Of a stretch of DNA of 64,000 nt, positions 39,932-48,627 are shown piece after piece. The notes under the pieces were generated by a model, which searched no databases, had not been told where the DNA came from, and saw only the letters and a program-made list of their open reading frames with translations. How positions within the stretch are numbered: the first letter of the stretch is position 1; each line of letters begins with the position of its first letter. Made by a program: the position numbers and the translations under genes. Origin of the DNA: Tetraselmis striata (taxonomy: Eukaryota > Chlorophyta > Chlorodendrophyceae > Chlorodendrales > Chlorodendraceae); NCBI GenBank assembly GCA_006384855.1, contig VCJN01000374.1:82965-146964 (forward strand), written 5' to 3'.

Positions 39932-40954
39932 TCATGTAGTCAGCGTTGGAGAACTGAAAGGCATAGGGAGAGGCGAGGTCGTGCACCCGGCAACCGGGTT
40001 GTAGATGTTGTAGCCACTGAAGGGGCCGGGGTCGGCGAGCTTGATGGCGGCGACGTTGTTGACGCAGTTCCGGTTGTCCTGCGGTTGAGTGATAATGGTC
40101 CACAGAAGGGTGTTGCGGTGAGTCGCCGAGTCGCAGGACGCCGCGCGCACGATGTTGCATGCGCCAAGTGAGGAGAGTACTTCATGTAAGGCCAGCGCGT
40201 CTGGGAAAGTCTGCACAATATAGCGCACTGGTGTGGGCTGAGAAGACAGGTAGAAGCGGATGAAGTTGATGTTGGAGGAGAAGGCACGAGAGCGATGGTC
40301 CTGCCAGTCAAGGCGTGAGCCCGTGCGTGACCATGGTTGACACTGTGTGCTTGACATGACGAGGGTGAACGGGCGCAGCCGCTCCAGCTCCGTGATGGTG
40401 ATGTCGTTGATGTTCATGGGGGTCCCGTCATGACAGTCCTGAAATGCTGATGGAGGCAGGCGGCCCGGGTATTCGCTGTTGATGACATGTACGTGATGTG
40501 GCCACATAGTGCGAGCCCCCGTTGATGGGTCGGCGCCGATGAACGCGTGGATGGAGAAGCCGTATTCCACCACAGTCTCCACCTCAAATGCCGGTGGGCC
40601 ATGGCAGGGCGAGAAGAGATGCTCGATTACCAAAGAAGAGCTTGGCATATGGAGGAGTGGGGCAGCGGTGAGTATCGGGAGCGGCGGTGGCAGGTCTCCA
40701 CGTAGGGCGCCCTGCCCCGTATGAACATCGTGGGCCGCCAGTGCCGCTGAGGTTGGGAATGCGGGTGAAGCGAGGCAGAGAGGTTGAATTGGGGTGGGAA
40801 TGGGTTGAGAGCGGAAGTGGCGGGCACGCGATGGGTGTGAGAACGGGAACTGGAAGTTGTCGTCAGAGTTGGAGTAGGGGACGTGCCAGGATTCATGTAA
40901 TTCATCGTCTTCGTCGTCCTCGCTCTCCCCCTCCTGCGCTCCGGTGGCTGCCCC
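39932..40954 (-). CDS. C5-cytosine-methyltransferase-like domain in copia element
   Basis: The frame is the same as Gag and is open from the codon after the Gag stop. The domain starts at the first in-frame ATG (40648; 238 residues), preceded by an acidic linker (GESEDDEDDE) and a proline-rich stretch. Residues 5-50 give SLVIEHLFSPCHGPPAFEVE and VVEYGFSIHAFIGADPS, matching the motif I-III layout (LFsGiGG...GF.v....d). Residues 80-120 give NINDITITELERL and then TQCQPWSRTG, the motif IV 'PCQ' region with the catalytic cysteine kept (Cys103, codon 40340-40342). VRYIVQTFPD (141-150) stands for the ENV motif. THRNTLLWT (176-184) resembles motif VIII. The glutamate of ENV is replaced by Gln and the motif-I glycines are poor, so activity is doubtful. 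The target-recognition domain and motifs IX-X are not recognised. The role in the element is unknown. Confidence 0.72.
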   Translation of the reverse strand, partial: GAATGAQEGESEDDEDDELHESWHVPYSNSDDNFQFPFSHPSRARHFRSQPIPTPIQPLCLASPAFPTSAALAAHDVHTGQGALRGDLPPPLPILTAAPLLHMPSSSLVIEHLFSPCHGPPAFEVETVVEYGFSIHAFIGADPSTGARTMWPHHVHVINSEYPGRLPPSAFQDCHDGTPMNINDITITELERLRPFTLVMSSTQCQPWSRTGSRLDWQDHRSRAFSSNINFIRFYLSSQPTPVRYIVQTFPDALALHEVLSSLGACNIVRAASCDSATHRNTLLWTIITQPQDNRNCVNNVAAIKLADPGPFSGYNIYNPVAGCTTSPLPMPFSSPTLTT

Positions 40955-42256
40955 TCATGGGCCGGTGGTGGTGCAGGTGAGCATGACGGGCAGGCCGCTG
41001 TGGTGTGGTGCCAACGAGGACACACTCATTACCGGGTAGGCCTCCTGGCCTCCTGTCGGCTGCTGGTCGGAGTCGTTGTTGGCCGGGTGATGTCCGTGGT
41101 GGTGATGTCCGGCCGGGGAGACGAAGCCGAATGGCTGGTGATGGCGCTGCATGTCGTCGTTGTCGCTCTGGGTGGACCAATATTGCAGCCGCTGGGGCCT
41201 GTTTGGATGGTTGTAGTCGTTGCGCAGGTTGTGGGTGTAGTTGTTGTTGACGTGACGCTCCGCAGGCGCGCGCTTACAGTTACCATAGATAGGGTTGTTC
41301 ATGGTGCTGGGTGGGGCGGTGTCACCCAGGAGACGCAGGCCGTTGGCATGGCGCCTGGCCAAACACTGCTGCTGAGCATGGCATGGACGGTCACACCTGA
41401 TGCAGACGATGTTGGGCCTGGTGGCATATAGTTGGTCCATGGGGTCACAGGAATTGAGGGTTGGCGTGCGGGAACGGGCGCGCTGCTGACGCTGACGCGT
41501 GCGCGCCTCTATGTTCTGTCCGGCACTTATGATGGTTGCCAGCCTTTTGTTGACATTGGTTGCCGAGATGGTGGCGTCGACAATGTGATCGTATGTTGGG
41601 TGAAGTCCTGGGATGAGGTAGTTGATGGCCACGTACTCGAATGTCCACTGACCATGTGCCTTGCGCAACAAATGCCAGAGGTTCCGGCAGCGGCGAACGT
41701 ACACCTGGACCGGCTCATTCGGGAGCTGGCCTGCTGTGATTTCTTCCTCCAAGCGCTTGCGCTCCTCTATGGCAGACCCCTGGAGTTCAATAAATAGGGC
41801 CGTCCAGGCCGCATATACACACTTCCTGGAGTCCATGTTGATGCTGTCGACGATGGCCAGTGCCATGGGATAATTCGCTGTCGCGTGGCGCAGGGCTGCC
41901 AGAAGAGTGAGCTGCTCCTGGTGGGTGCTTTTGCCCTTGGTGGTGTCCAGGTAGCCGGCGCTGCCGAGGGAGATCTTGATGGCCTGAGCATTATCACGCG
42001 TAGAGATGTTCCGGTCCCTCACGGGGACCGTCGCGAGGTCGAGTGTCGGCTTCACTGCAGACGGCTTGATCCATTGGATGTCACTGGAGTCACTGTCTGA
42101 CGCACCGTGTGGGCTGAAAGCGCCTTCAGAACTGGTATCACTGTCACTAAAGTCAGGCGGCGGTGGGTCGCTACCAGGGTCCTTCTTGACCGCACTCCTC
42201 CCAGCTAGATTAGGCAGAGGGGTGCTCATCATGCCGGTGGTGATGATGGTAGACAT
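40955..42256 (-). CDS. Gag (copia-like)
   Basis: 433 residues from the ATG at 42256 (MSTIITTGMMST). A serine/aspartate-rich N-terminus is followed by a copia-type Gag domain: GYLDTTKGKSTHQEQL, WTALFIELQGSAIEERKRL, VQVYVRRCRNLWHLL and LIPGLHPTYDHI. A CCHC zinc knuckle, CIRCDRPCHAQQQC, follows at about residue 290. Gag coats the element RNA in virus-like particles. The frame is intact, and its TGA stop (40955-40957) separates it from the methyltransferase-like frame, which continues in the same phase. A fused protein would need stop-codon readthrough, or the TGA may be a mutation. Confidence 0.85.
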   Translation of the reverse strand: MSTIITTGMMSTPLPNLAGRSAVKKDPGSDPPPPDFSDSDTSSEGAFSPHGASDSDSSDIQWIKPSAVKPTLDLATVPVRDRNISTRDNAQAIKISLGSAGYLDTTKGKSTHQEQLTLLAALRHATANYPMALAIVDSINMDSRKCVYAAWTALFIELQGSAIEERKRLEEEITAGQLPNEPVQVYVRRCRNLWHLLRKAHGQWTFEYVAINYLIPGLHPTYDHIVDATISATNVNKRLATIISAGQNIEARTRQRQQRARSRTPTLNSCDPMDQLYATRPNIVCIRCDRPCHAQQQCLARRHANGLRLLGDTAPPSTMNNPIYGNCKRAPAERHVNNNYTHNLRNDYNHPNRPQRLQYWSTQSDNDDMQRHHQPFGFVSPAGHHHHGHHPANNDSDQQPTGGQEAYPVMSVSSLAPHHSGLPVMLTCTTTGP

Positions 42257-42884
42257 GGTGGAAGGATGGCGCACTTATCCTGGAAGATGTATATAATTGT
42301 AGGGGTGGGCGGGTGGGAAGAAAAGTCTCGTCGCACGTCGCCGTCGATCGTCGAAAGCTGTAGAGGGTCGAGATACACGCAGGTTGAAGCCTCTGGCAGG
42401 CGTCGAGCACGGGGCAAGACGTCGAACCAAAGGAGAGGGCCCAAAAACCTGTCGGAGGGAGATTGTCGAAGTGATGGCTGAGTGGCACTGTCACTGATGG
42501 AAAGAGAGTCGGCGTGTAAGCGTCGAATCACGTCGAGTGCCAGCAAGCGAGATGCAAACTGGGAAGGCAAAGGGCTGCTATGATGAGCCGTGGGCGATGG
42601 ACGAAAAGTAGTCGCTGTCGCCGTGGTGATGGTTGAGTGGCACTGTCACGAGAGAGAAAGGGTGAGTCGGAATATTTCTGGAAAAGCAGTTGACTGAATT
42701 ACAAGGAGCCAAGGCTGACAATATATACCAGCCGGCTAGGTGTCAATTAGGACGGACACCTCTCCGTCTAAGAAGGCCAATTGCAAAGACGCCTAGGTGT
42801 CACGCTTTGGTAACAACTGGGTGCCGTACTTCTGCCATACGGTCTAAATTAGGCACATGTACGGCAGCCAGCTGTTCACTGGAA
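42257..42884 (-). promoter_or_regulatory. Copia leader with TATA-like box
   Basis: Non-coding leader upstream of Gag. TATATAT at about 42720-42727 on the minus strand could be the element's core promoter. No LTR partner was found at the other end of the element, so LTR limits cannot be given. Confidence 0.4.
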
Positions 42885-42910
42885 TTTCAAAGTTGAGTCT
42901 GGTTTTGCCA
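42885..42910 (-). repeat. Split repeat B2
   Basis: 26 bp, tttcaaagttgagtctggtt plus ttgcca on the plus strand; same as B1 at 43190-43215. Confidence 0.85.
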
Positions 42911-43003
42911 AAAAGGTCGCGCAGGCTGTTTTACACGGTCAAGAGCCGAAATTGGCAGGAAGGTTTAGCGAAAAGCGTGGAGGGAAAACGGAGTCAGGGG
43001 GGG

Positions 43004-43189
43004 CGCTGCGTGGAACGCAGCGAAAACTGGAAGATGGCAGGCTCAGCTGTTCTGGCTGCTTTCATGTCTACTCGTGCTGCACCCAACAAGGGCGCAACAA
43101 CAGTTACTAGTTCCCGTACCACTGCGCAGCACTTGTAGCTGAAAAGCGGTTAGGTCAAGGATGGAAACCCCATAAACTAGTTTAGATCA
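43004..43189 (-). repeat. Split repeat A2 (186 bp)
   Basis: Nearly identical to A1 at 45899-46084 (one difference noticed, tttcatg versus ttttatg). Confidence 0.92.
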
Positions 43190-43215
43190 TTTCAAAGTTG
43201 AGTCTGGTTTTGCCA
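43190..43215 (-). repeat. Split repeat B1
   Basis: 26 bp directly joined to A2; same as B2. Confidence 0.85.
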
Positions 43216-43268
43216 GTCTTGAGCGAACGTAGAGAGCGGTGGATTGACGGAGAAGGGGTAGCGCCAAG

Positions 43269-44930
43269 TCATGAAGGAGGCACTGGGAAGGCCACCGCTG
43301 CGGAGTCCTGTTGGACTTGGAAGTGGCGGAGGGGGGCGATGTGTCCAAAGAAGAACCACGCGCCAGGAGAAGGAAGAACGTTGGGGTCGATGTAGTCCAG
43401 AACGACATCGGAGTTAGTGGCCCAACCGCCCTGGTAGCGGATGTGGGACAGTGGCGCTCCGATGGCGTTTGCAGCAGAGGCTGCGCCCTTGCGTAGACTG
43501 TGTGAAGTCCAGGAAGTGCCAGCAGGAGGGGCTGCGTTGACTAGGTTGACCGCTGTAGACAACCAGTCTGACATCGTAGCCGCAGTCCAAGGTTTTGACT
43601 GCTCAGCCACATTTACAGCCCAGAAGTTGGAGGCAGCCAAGCCAACAGTAACCAGGGGGACAGACTGGACGTTGTCGATGAAGTAGCGTAAGAGTCGTGC
43701 CACTCGAGGGTGCTCGGACACCGGAAGGAGCAGTACGCGCAGGTCGTCGGGTCCCCGACGGCCAGCGCGACCCTTCTCGCGGTAGACCTGCAAGGTGATG
43801 TTGTAGGTGTCGACATGCACATCTTGCGCTCGACAGGAGACGCCAGTAAGGCCCCTGGCAAAGAACAGGAAGTTGACAACCGAAGCCAAGAGGGCTCGGT
43901 AGTCGAGGTGGGACTCTGGATAAGGAGCAGACACAATTAGCTCGGCCTTTGAGACGAAGCGGTAAGCTACATCCGCAGGCAGAGGGACACGCAAAGGGGC
44001 AGCGTCCAGCCGGCGCTGCCGCAACATTAACCCACGCCTTGCCGAAGTGAGGTGTAGGCTGTCCTTGGCGATCGGGACGAGGTTGTGCAGCTCGAAGAAG
44101 GTGTTGATGGCAGACAGGTAGGGCTGCAGCGACTTAGCTGCGATGTGACCTCGCTCCCCGATCCAGGCAACGTACCGAACAACAGTAGCAGTAGTCGCCT
44201 CCAGCGGGCTGATGTTCTCGGAGTCGTGGCAGAACTCAGCGAACTGAGACAGTCTGCCGGCGTAGCTCTTGAGGGTCTGCGCGCTGAGGGAGCTGGAGAG
44301 CAGGTCCAGCGTCCGCTGGCCTAGCTCGTCTGAGCCGAACGCGTCCTGCAGCCGAGATCGCAGTGACGCAGCCCATGGAGCGATAGCTGCGGGCTCGTCG
44401 ATTACGTAAGTGCGTCGTTTTACTGACAGAGTTCCACTGGCACGGCTACTGTTCGCAAAGTACTCGGCAGCAGCGGTTAGGTTCCCGGCGGTTGGCCGGT
44501 AGTTGCTGGACGGGTTTGCAGTAGCTTCAGTACGGGTTTGCGGGGCTAGGTTCAGGTAAGAGGGCCGCCCCGCGCGCCCGTCGCGCTCGTAGCGCCTGTC
44601 CCGTGCGTAACGTACACGCGCGAAACTTGGTCGTTGCGAACCGGTTGTAACACGTAGTGTAACAACCGACGAACGCAGAGATGGGGTTGTAAGAAAGGCG
44701 GATGGTTGAGCCGCCATGTGCAGGTGTACGGATGGTTGAGCCGCACTCGGTTGTAGCTGTAAGAAGCGCCGCACCGAGGAAGGTCTAAATAAAGTCTGTA
44801 AGGTGGGGGGGTCAGGTCCTGACACAGGGCGCTCATCCCGCCGTTGAGCTGCAAGGGTGCGTTTTGCGGCGGTCACCGAAAGGTGGCCTCGCAAGGCTCC
44901 TGCAGCTCCGACGAGCGGCGCCCCACGCCA
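43269..44930 (-). CDS. Tyrosine recombinase (DIRS/Crypton type)
   Basis: The frame is open from just after the Gag TGA; the first in-frame ATG at 44717 would give about 482 residues. The N-terminal third is basic and low in complexity. The SAM-like core-binding domain (SLSAQTLKSYAGRLSQFAEF, TVVRYVAWIGERG, LQPYLSAINTFFELH) and then the catalytic domain follow. The catalytic arginine is in FARGLTGVSCRAQDV, a lysine in YREKGRAGRRG, HxxR in SHSLRKGAASAAN, tryptophan in GGWATNSDVV and the tyrosine nucleophile in LDYIDPNVL. It would cut and rejoin circular or linear element DNA at the target through a 3'-phosphotyrosine. All catalytic residues are present and the frame is intact, so this copy may be active. 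No RT or RNase H accompanies it. Confidence 0.9.
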   Translation of the reverse strand, partial: WRGAPLVGAAGALRGHLSVTAAKRTLAAQRRDERPVSGPDPPTLQTLFRPSSVRRFLQLQPSAAQPSVHLHMAAQPSAFLTTPSLRSSVVTLRVTTGSQRPSFARVRYARDRRYERDGRAGRPSYLNLAPQTRTEATANPSSNYRPTAGNLTAAAEYFANSSRASGTLSVKRRTYVIDEPAAIAPWAASLRSRLQDAFGSDELGQRTLDLLSSSLSAQTLKSYAGRLSQFAEFCHDSENISPLEATTATVVRYVAWIGERGHIAAKSLQPYLSAINTFFELHNLVPIAKDSLHLTSARRGLMLRQRRLDAAPLRVPLPADVAYRFVSKAELIVSAPYPESHLDYRALLASVVNFLFFARGLTGVSCRAQDVHVDTYNITLQVYREKGRAGRRGPDDLRVLLLPVSEHPRVARLLRYFIDNVQSVPLVTVGLAASNFWAVNVAEQSKPWTAATMSDWLSTAVNLVNAAPPAGTSWTSHSLRKGAASAANAIGAPLSHIRYQGGWATNSDVVLDYIDPNVLPSPGAWFFFGHIAPLRHFQVQQDSAAVAFPVPPS

Positions 44931-45785
44931 TCATTCGTGCTCACCTTCGCGGCCGCGTCCACGTCCGCCACCACGTCCTCGCCCCCGCCCGCGACCTGCA
45001 GCTGCAGCCGCTACTCGAGAAGTAGCGGTCGCCTTGGCGCTGCTGGCAACGGTCGCCTCGAAGACACGACGCTCGTAGTCTCTCATCAGGTCCCCAAAAA
45101 TCGCAGAACCCAGATGCTCCGCAGCAGGCTGAAAATGCTGAGCTCGCAGCACATCCAGAACGCCTTGGTCACCGTGCACACGCTTGATCTCATTCAGCCT
45201 CCGCAGGAAGGCTAGACGAAAACGAAACGCCTTGTCGATGGCCTCGGCGTGATTCCGAGCTCTCGCGAGGTAGGGGGTGAAGTCCTGGTTAGTGGTGGGG
45301 ACGTAAGGTAGCAGCTCGTCGAGCGCCACGAAAAGGGCGGCCATGTGAGCCCCGAAACACGACATCCACAAGTACTCCTCCTGGGCCGGCAGACGCCGGT
45401 CATCCTGCTTGAGGTACTCGTTCGTTAGGTCGGTGCTCAACGGGAAAAGTCCAGGCACTCGGCTGACCGGTCGAACGGCCTCGTAACCAGACTCTGCTCT
45501 CTGCAGTAGCTCTGGCACCGCGAGGTAATCATCCTCGGCACTCACGGATTTTGCTCCGACACGGCCGCTCTGGGCTAGCTCTAGCAAGTCGGGGCGCTCT
45601 GCGGCTCCCCCGCTGCCTGTCGGCTGTCCCGCGAAGCGCTGCCCGGAGCCGGAGCCATGTGCACCTTCTCCATCAACAGCGCGATCACGAGCCGTCAATT
45701 GTGCTACAGCTGTAGCCAATGCACGCACATCTGCTTGCAACGACGTGAGCGTCGGCTCAACGACGGGTTCTTCTCCATCTGACAT
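44931..45785 (-). CDS. Gag-like protein of recombinase element
   Basis: 284 residues from the ATG at 45785 (MSDGEEPVVEP). An acidic N-terminus with a short coiled-coil-like helix (LTSLQADVRALATAVAQL) and a Gly/Ser linker come first. A helical core follows (DDYLAVPELLQRAESGYEAV, LTNEYLKQDDRRLPAQEEYL, DFTPYLARARNHAEAIDKAF, LDVLRAQHFQPAAEHLGSAI), then an RG-rich tail (GRGRGRGRGGGRGRGRE) suited to RNA binding. There is no zinc knuckle. The position before the recombinase matches DIRS-type Gag, so the call rests on context and composition. It ends in TGA, followed in the same frame by the recombinase; copy 2 has the same TGA-TGG junction. Confidence 0.75.
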   Translation of the reverse strand: MSDGEEPVVEPTLTSLQADVRALATAVAQLTARDRAVDGEGAHGSGSGQRFAGQPTGSGGAAERPDLLELAQSGRVGAKSVSAEDDYLAVPELLQRAESGYEAVRPVSRVPGLFPLSTDLTNEYLKQDDRRLPAQEEYLWMSCFGAHMAALFVALDELLPYVPTTNQDFTPYLARARNHAEAIDKAFRFRLAFLRRLNEIKRVHGDQGVLDVLRAQHFQPAAEHLGSAIFGDLMRDYERRVFEATVASSAKATATSRVAAAAAGRGRGRGRGGGRGRGREGEHE

Positions 45786-45898
45786 AGTAACGCACGGACG
45801 TACGGACGAGAATATCACACTCGGATGGCGAGCCGGGTGTGGTCTTGAACAACCTGGGGTGACCTTGCTCGCAACGGGTTACGAGACAGTTTTTACAT

Positions 45899-46084
45899 CG
45901 CTGCGTGGAACGCAGCGAAAACTGGAAGATGGCAGGCTCAGCTGTTCTGGCTGCTTTTATGTCTACTCGTGCTGCACCCAACAAGGGCGCAACAACAGTT
46001 ACTAGTTCCCGTACCACTGCGCAGCACTTGTAGCTGAAAAGCGGTTAGGTCAAGGATGGAAACCCCATAAACTAGTTTAGATCA
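45899..46084 (-). repeat. Split repeat A1 (186 bp), element 5' end
   Basis: Nearly identical to A2 at 43004-43189; begins (minus strand) tgatctaaactagtttatgg. Confidence 0.92.
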
Positions 46085-46513
46085 AAATGCGGATTTCACA
46101 GAGAGAAAAAGCGGATTCAGGGTACCAGGGTACCCTGGGTCCAACACATGTCATTGCGGCGCGCGCGCGGGGACTCGCGAGACCCCCGGCGGCGCGCGCT
46201 GCTGCTGCGCGTGCCTCCATCGGCGGCTGCCGCCGACAAATTCGCGACGTTGCCCACCAGGACATGCTGTCGCGCTGCGCCGCGCACCTCCACGGCACTA
46301 CCCGCAAGCTACGAGTGCGAGAACACCAAACGACCGCGCGTCTGAGTAGGTAGATACAAGTAGCATCTGGCCTACTCATCTTCCCCGTCAGCGCCGTCAC
46401 CCTATCGTGAGCAGCCCCGGGAGTTACCTTGGCCCGACAAACCCGCGTCAGCGCCCAGCTCCCCCAGCATCTGTTGGGCAGGCGAAGCACCCTTGTACTC
46501 CAGCTGCAACAAG
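46085..46513 (+). other. Upstream region of host gene
   Basis: 430 bp between the mobile element and the first recognised exon; presumably contains the promoter and 5' UTR or an upstream exon. No TATA box was recognised. The plus-strand ORF at 46087 has no recognisable domain. Confidence 0.4.
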
Positions 46514-48627
46514 ATGTACAAACGGCGTGACTGGTTGCTGCTGCACGGCCCGGATGGCGGCGACACTAGTGAGAGCGACAGCGACAGCGAGTTCGATCAG
46601 GAGGGCAGCGACAGCGAGAGTGGCTCCGAGGGCGGCTCAGGGGATGTAAGCGGTGAGACACCTGTGGTCTATTGCAAGCGGGTGTGCTCTTTACGGGCCA
46701 GTGAGGGGCAGGAATGGGGGAGGGGGAGAGATCACACCGCGATTAGATGCCATAGGGACCCTTACATTCCACTGATTATCCACAGAGCGGGACATCAACA
46801 CTGATGGCAATGTGGAGGGCTTGGATGGCAGCATCCCCACAGGACGGATGGAGGACATATCCGAGGACGACTTTGATGGTGACTTGCCCGCGCCCTTCAT
46901 CGTGGCCTGCGTGCTCAGCACCAGCATCTGCAAGTGCCATGGTAGGGCAGGCTGTGGTGCTGCCTGCTTAGGGTGAGCCAGCCCTTCTGATGCGCTCACA
47001 TAGCTGTGCACTCAGGCAGATGCATGTGCCATACAAGTACACTGCTATCTGCAAAGTTTACGGGATTCCCCTTGCGTATAAACATGCTCCCCCCCCCCCC
47101 CCCCCCCCCCCCCCCCCGCCACAACACGCACTCACACACGCACACTCCTTGTCCTGCTAGGGATCTGCAACTTCCATACTTCCGCGCCCTCCCTGTTGTG
47201 GGCCGGGCATGTTAATGCACATGCCCTTGCTGCGGTGCTAAGGGCATTCTTGGCTGCGAAGTGGGGTCAGGCGCCAGGAACTCCTTGAAAGGAGGCCGCT
47301 CTCCTTGCAGTGAGCGGATTTGGCTGAGATGGGCGTAGGGTGTGCTCAGCGGCCGACTGAGAATGCAAACCGTGTATGCAAAGTGATTTGTCTTTCGTGA
47401 TCAGCCGCTCAGTTCCCCAAAGATGGCCGGGATTCCCTTACATGGGAGATATAAAATTGTGTAATGCAAAATCTAACGGCGCTCATTACAACTGAGATGC
47501 AGATGGGGATAGCGAGGAAGAGGCGGAGGATGAGGATGGCGCGGAGCTCGCAGCTCAGCTGGCGGACTGGCTGGGCGATAAGCCCCCCAGCGGTGGCCGC
47601 CCGCTACGATGCATCGCGTGTCCGAGCCTGCCGCTCCTGCTGAATGAGGGCAACCTGAAGAGGTGCTTGCCGCGTTATCACCACACGCACGCCCCCATGC
47701 CTAATTCTGCGCGGTTCCCTCCTGTTCCCACGGCCCTTTCTCATAGATCATTTACAGGCAGAGGGGCAGACGGGTGCAAGCCTGTAGAGGGCATGAAAGC
47801 GAGCCATCCATACAGTGGCCTTCGGCTGCTCACCTCTGACGGCGTGCCCCCTCGTTTGTATCCCTCTCCATTGAGCACGGATAGCCATGTGGCCTCCAAG
47901 CGCCACGTGAAGCTGGTGCAGGCTCAGCTACCGGATCACGGCGGGCTGCCGGCTGACGCACCGGCGCACTTTCGCTTTGCGGAGCGGGTGCGCCCGGAGG
48001 CAGAGCAAGCAGAGACACATGCTGAGCGCTTCAGCCGCGTCACCTCGGCGGCCAAAAAGGCGATGCCGGAAGGTAGGCTAGCAATCGAGCTTCCCTGCCC
48101 GTCCACATGGACAGTCTTTTGCCGGCCTTCATGAGGGTGCGTGGCCGGGGTTAAGCACCAGATTGTGTTTGCGGCGTGGGCCGTTAGGTGCTGACAAGCG
48201 TAAGCGCAAGGGCAAGAAGCTGGGCAAGCGGCAGCGGGCGGCACTGAAGGCGGGTAGGAGTGAAGCTGGGACAGACGCAGGGAAAAAGGCTCAAAAGCCG
48301 TCACGCAAGGTGCCGCCTGCTGGGGCCGAGCAGGACGCGGGGGCGGCTCCTCGCAAGCGCCCGCGGAGCGGCAAGCCTGAGGCTAGCAAGGCAAATGGGG
48401 CGTCGGCAGCAGTGAAGAAGGACGGCGCCGCGAAGCAGAGGAAAGGGACGGGAGCGACTCTGGTGAAGAAAGGTGCAGACCGTGGCCTTGCTCTGAGCAT
48501 GCAGCAGCTCTGGAAATGCACATGGATGCGATGGTGGCAAGACCAACTCTCTGCTCCTTCCCTCCCTCTCTTTCTCACTCTATCTCGCACCCTTTCTGCC
48601 TCGCGTGAAATATTCTTGATTGTATAA
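46514..48627 (+). CDS. Zinc-finger, acidic/basic nuclear-type protein, five exons
   Basis: Exons 46514-46645, 46788-46941, 47503-47662, 47885-48072 and 48188-48627 join in phase at GT-AG introns to give 357 codons. The start ATG gives MYKRRDWLLLHGPDGGD, followed by acidic serine-rich sequence (DTSESDSDSEFDQEGSDSE). Exon 2 gives RDINTDGNVEGLDGSIPTGR and an acidic patch. Exons 3-4 build a U1-type C2H2 finger across the intron: CIAC, 14 residues, then H-VASKR-H. Exon 5 is very basic (KRKRKGKKLGKRQRAALKAG and several KR-rich clusters), like a nucleolar localisation tail. Such fingers bind RNA or RNP particles. The exact family is not recognised. The last ~40 residues (LPLFLTLSRTLSASRE) look non-coding, so a further splice near 48470 is possible. 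Intron 2 holds the longest C tract (47089-47117). Confidence 0.75.
47089..47117 (+). repeat. C homopolymer (29 bp) in intron 2
   Basis: Uninterrupted run read directly; lies inside the second intron of the zinc-finger gene. Confidence 0.95.

Larger units (their letters stand above)
38410..42884 (-). mobile_element. Decayed Ty1/copia-like element with methyltransferase domain
   Basis: Minus-strand element. The leader (42257-42884) contains a TATA-like sequence, and Gag (40955-42256) follows. A C5-methyltransferase-like region in the same frame (39932-40954) comes next, then degraded copia-type RT (38736-39650) and RNase H (38560-38790). No protease, integrase, PBS or LTR pair was recognised. 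The right boundary coincides with the start of the split-direct-repeat element at 42885; the left boundary is blurred by the TRIM. Short direct repeats with gagtggcactgtcac (42475 and 42633) lie in the leader. Confidence 0.8.
42885..46084 (-). mobile_element. Gag-tyrosine recombinase element with split direct repeats, copy 1 (complete)
   Basis: 3.2-kb minus-strand element. The order along its coding strand is A1 (46084-45899), Gag, tyrosine recombinase, B1 (43215-43190), A2 (43189-43004), a spacer, and B2 (42910-42885). The two A repeats are 186 bp each and nearly identical; B1 and B2 share 26 bp. Split direct repeats of this form are typical of PAT/kangaroo/TOC1-type DIRS retrotransposons (family knowledge), which also encode RT and RNase H. 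Here there is no room for RT and none is present. No target duplication is visible, as expected for recombinase-mediated insertion. It ends 430 bp upstream of a host gene. Confidence 0.85.

Noticed and set aside
44931-45818. Reading the Gag-like ORF from position 45818
   Set aside because: That start is GTG; the first ATG is at 45785 and matches the start in copy 2.
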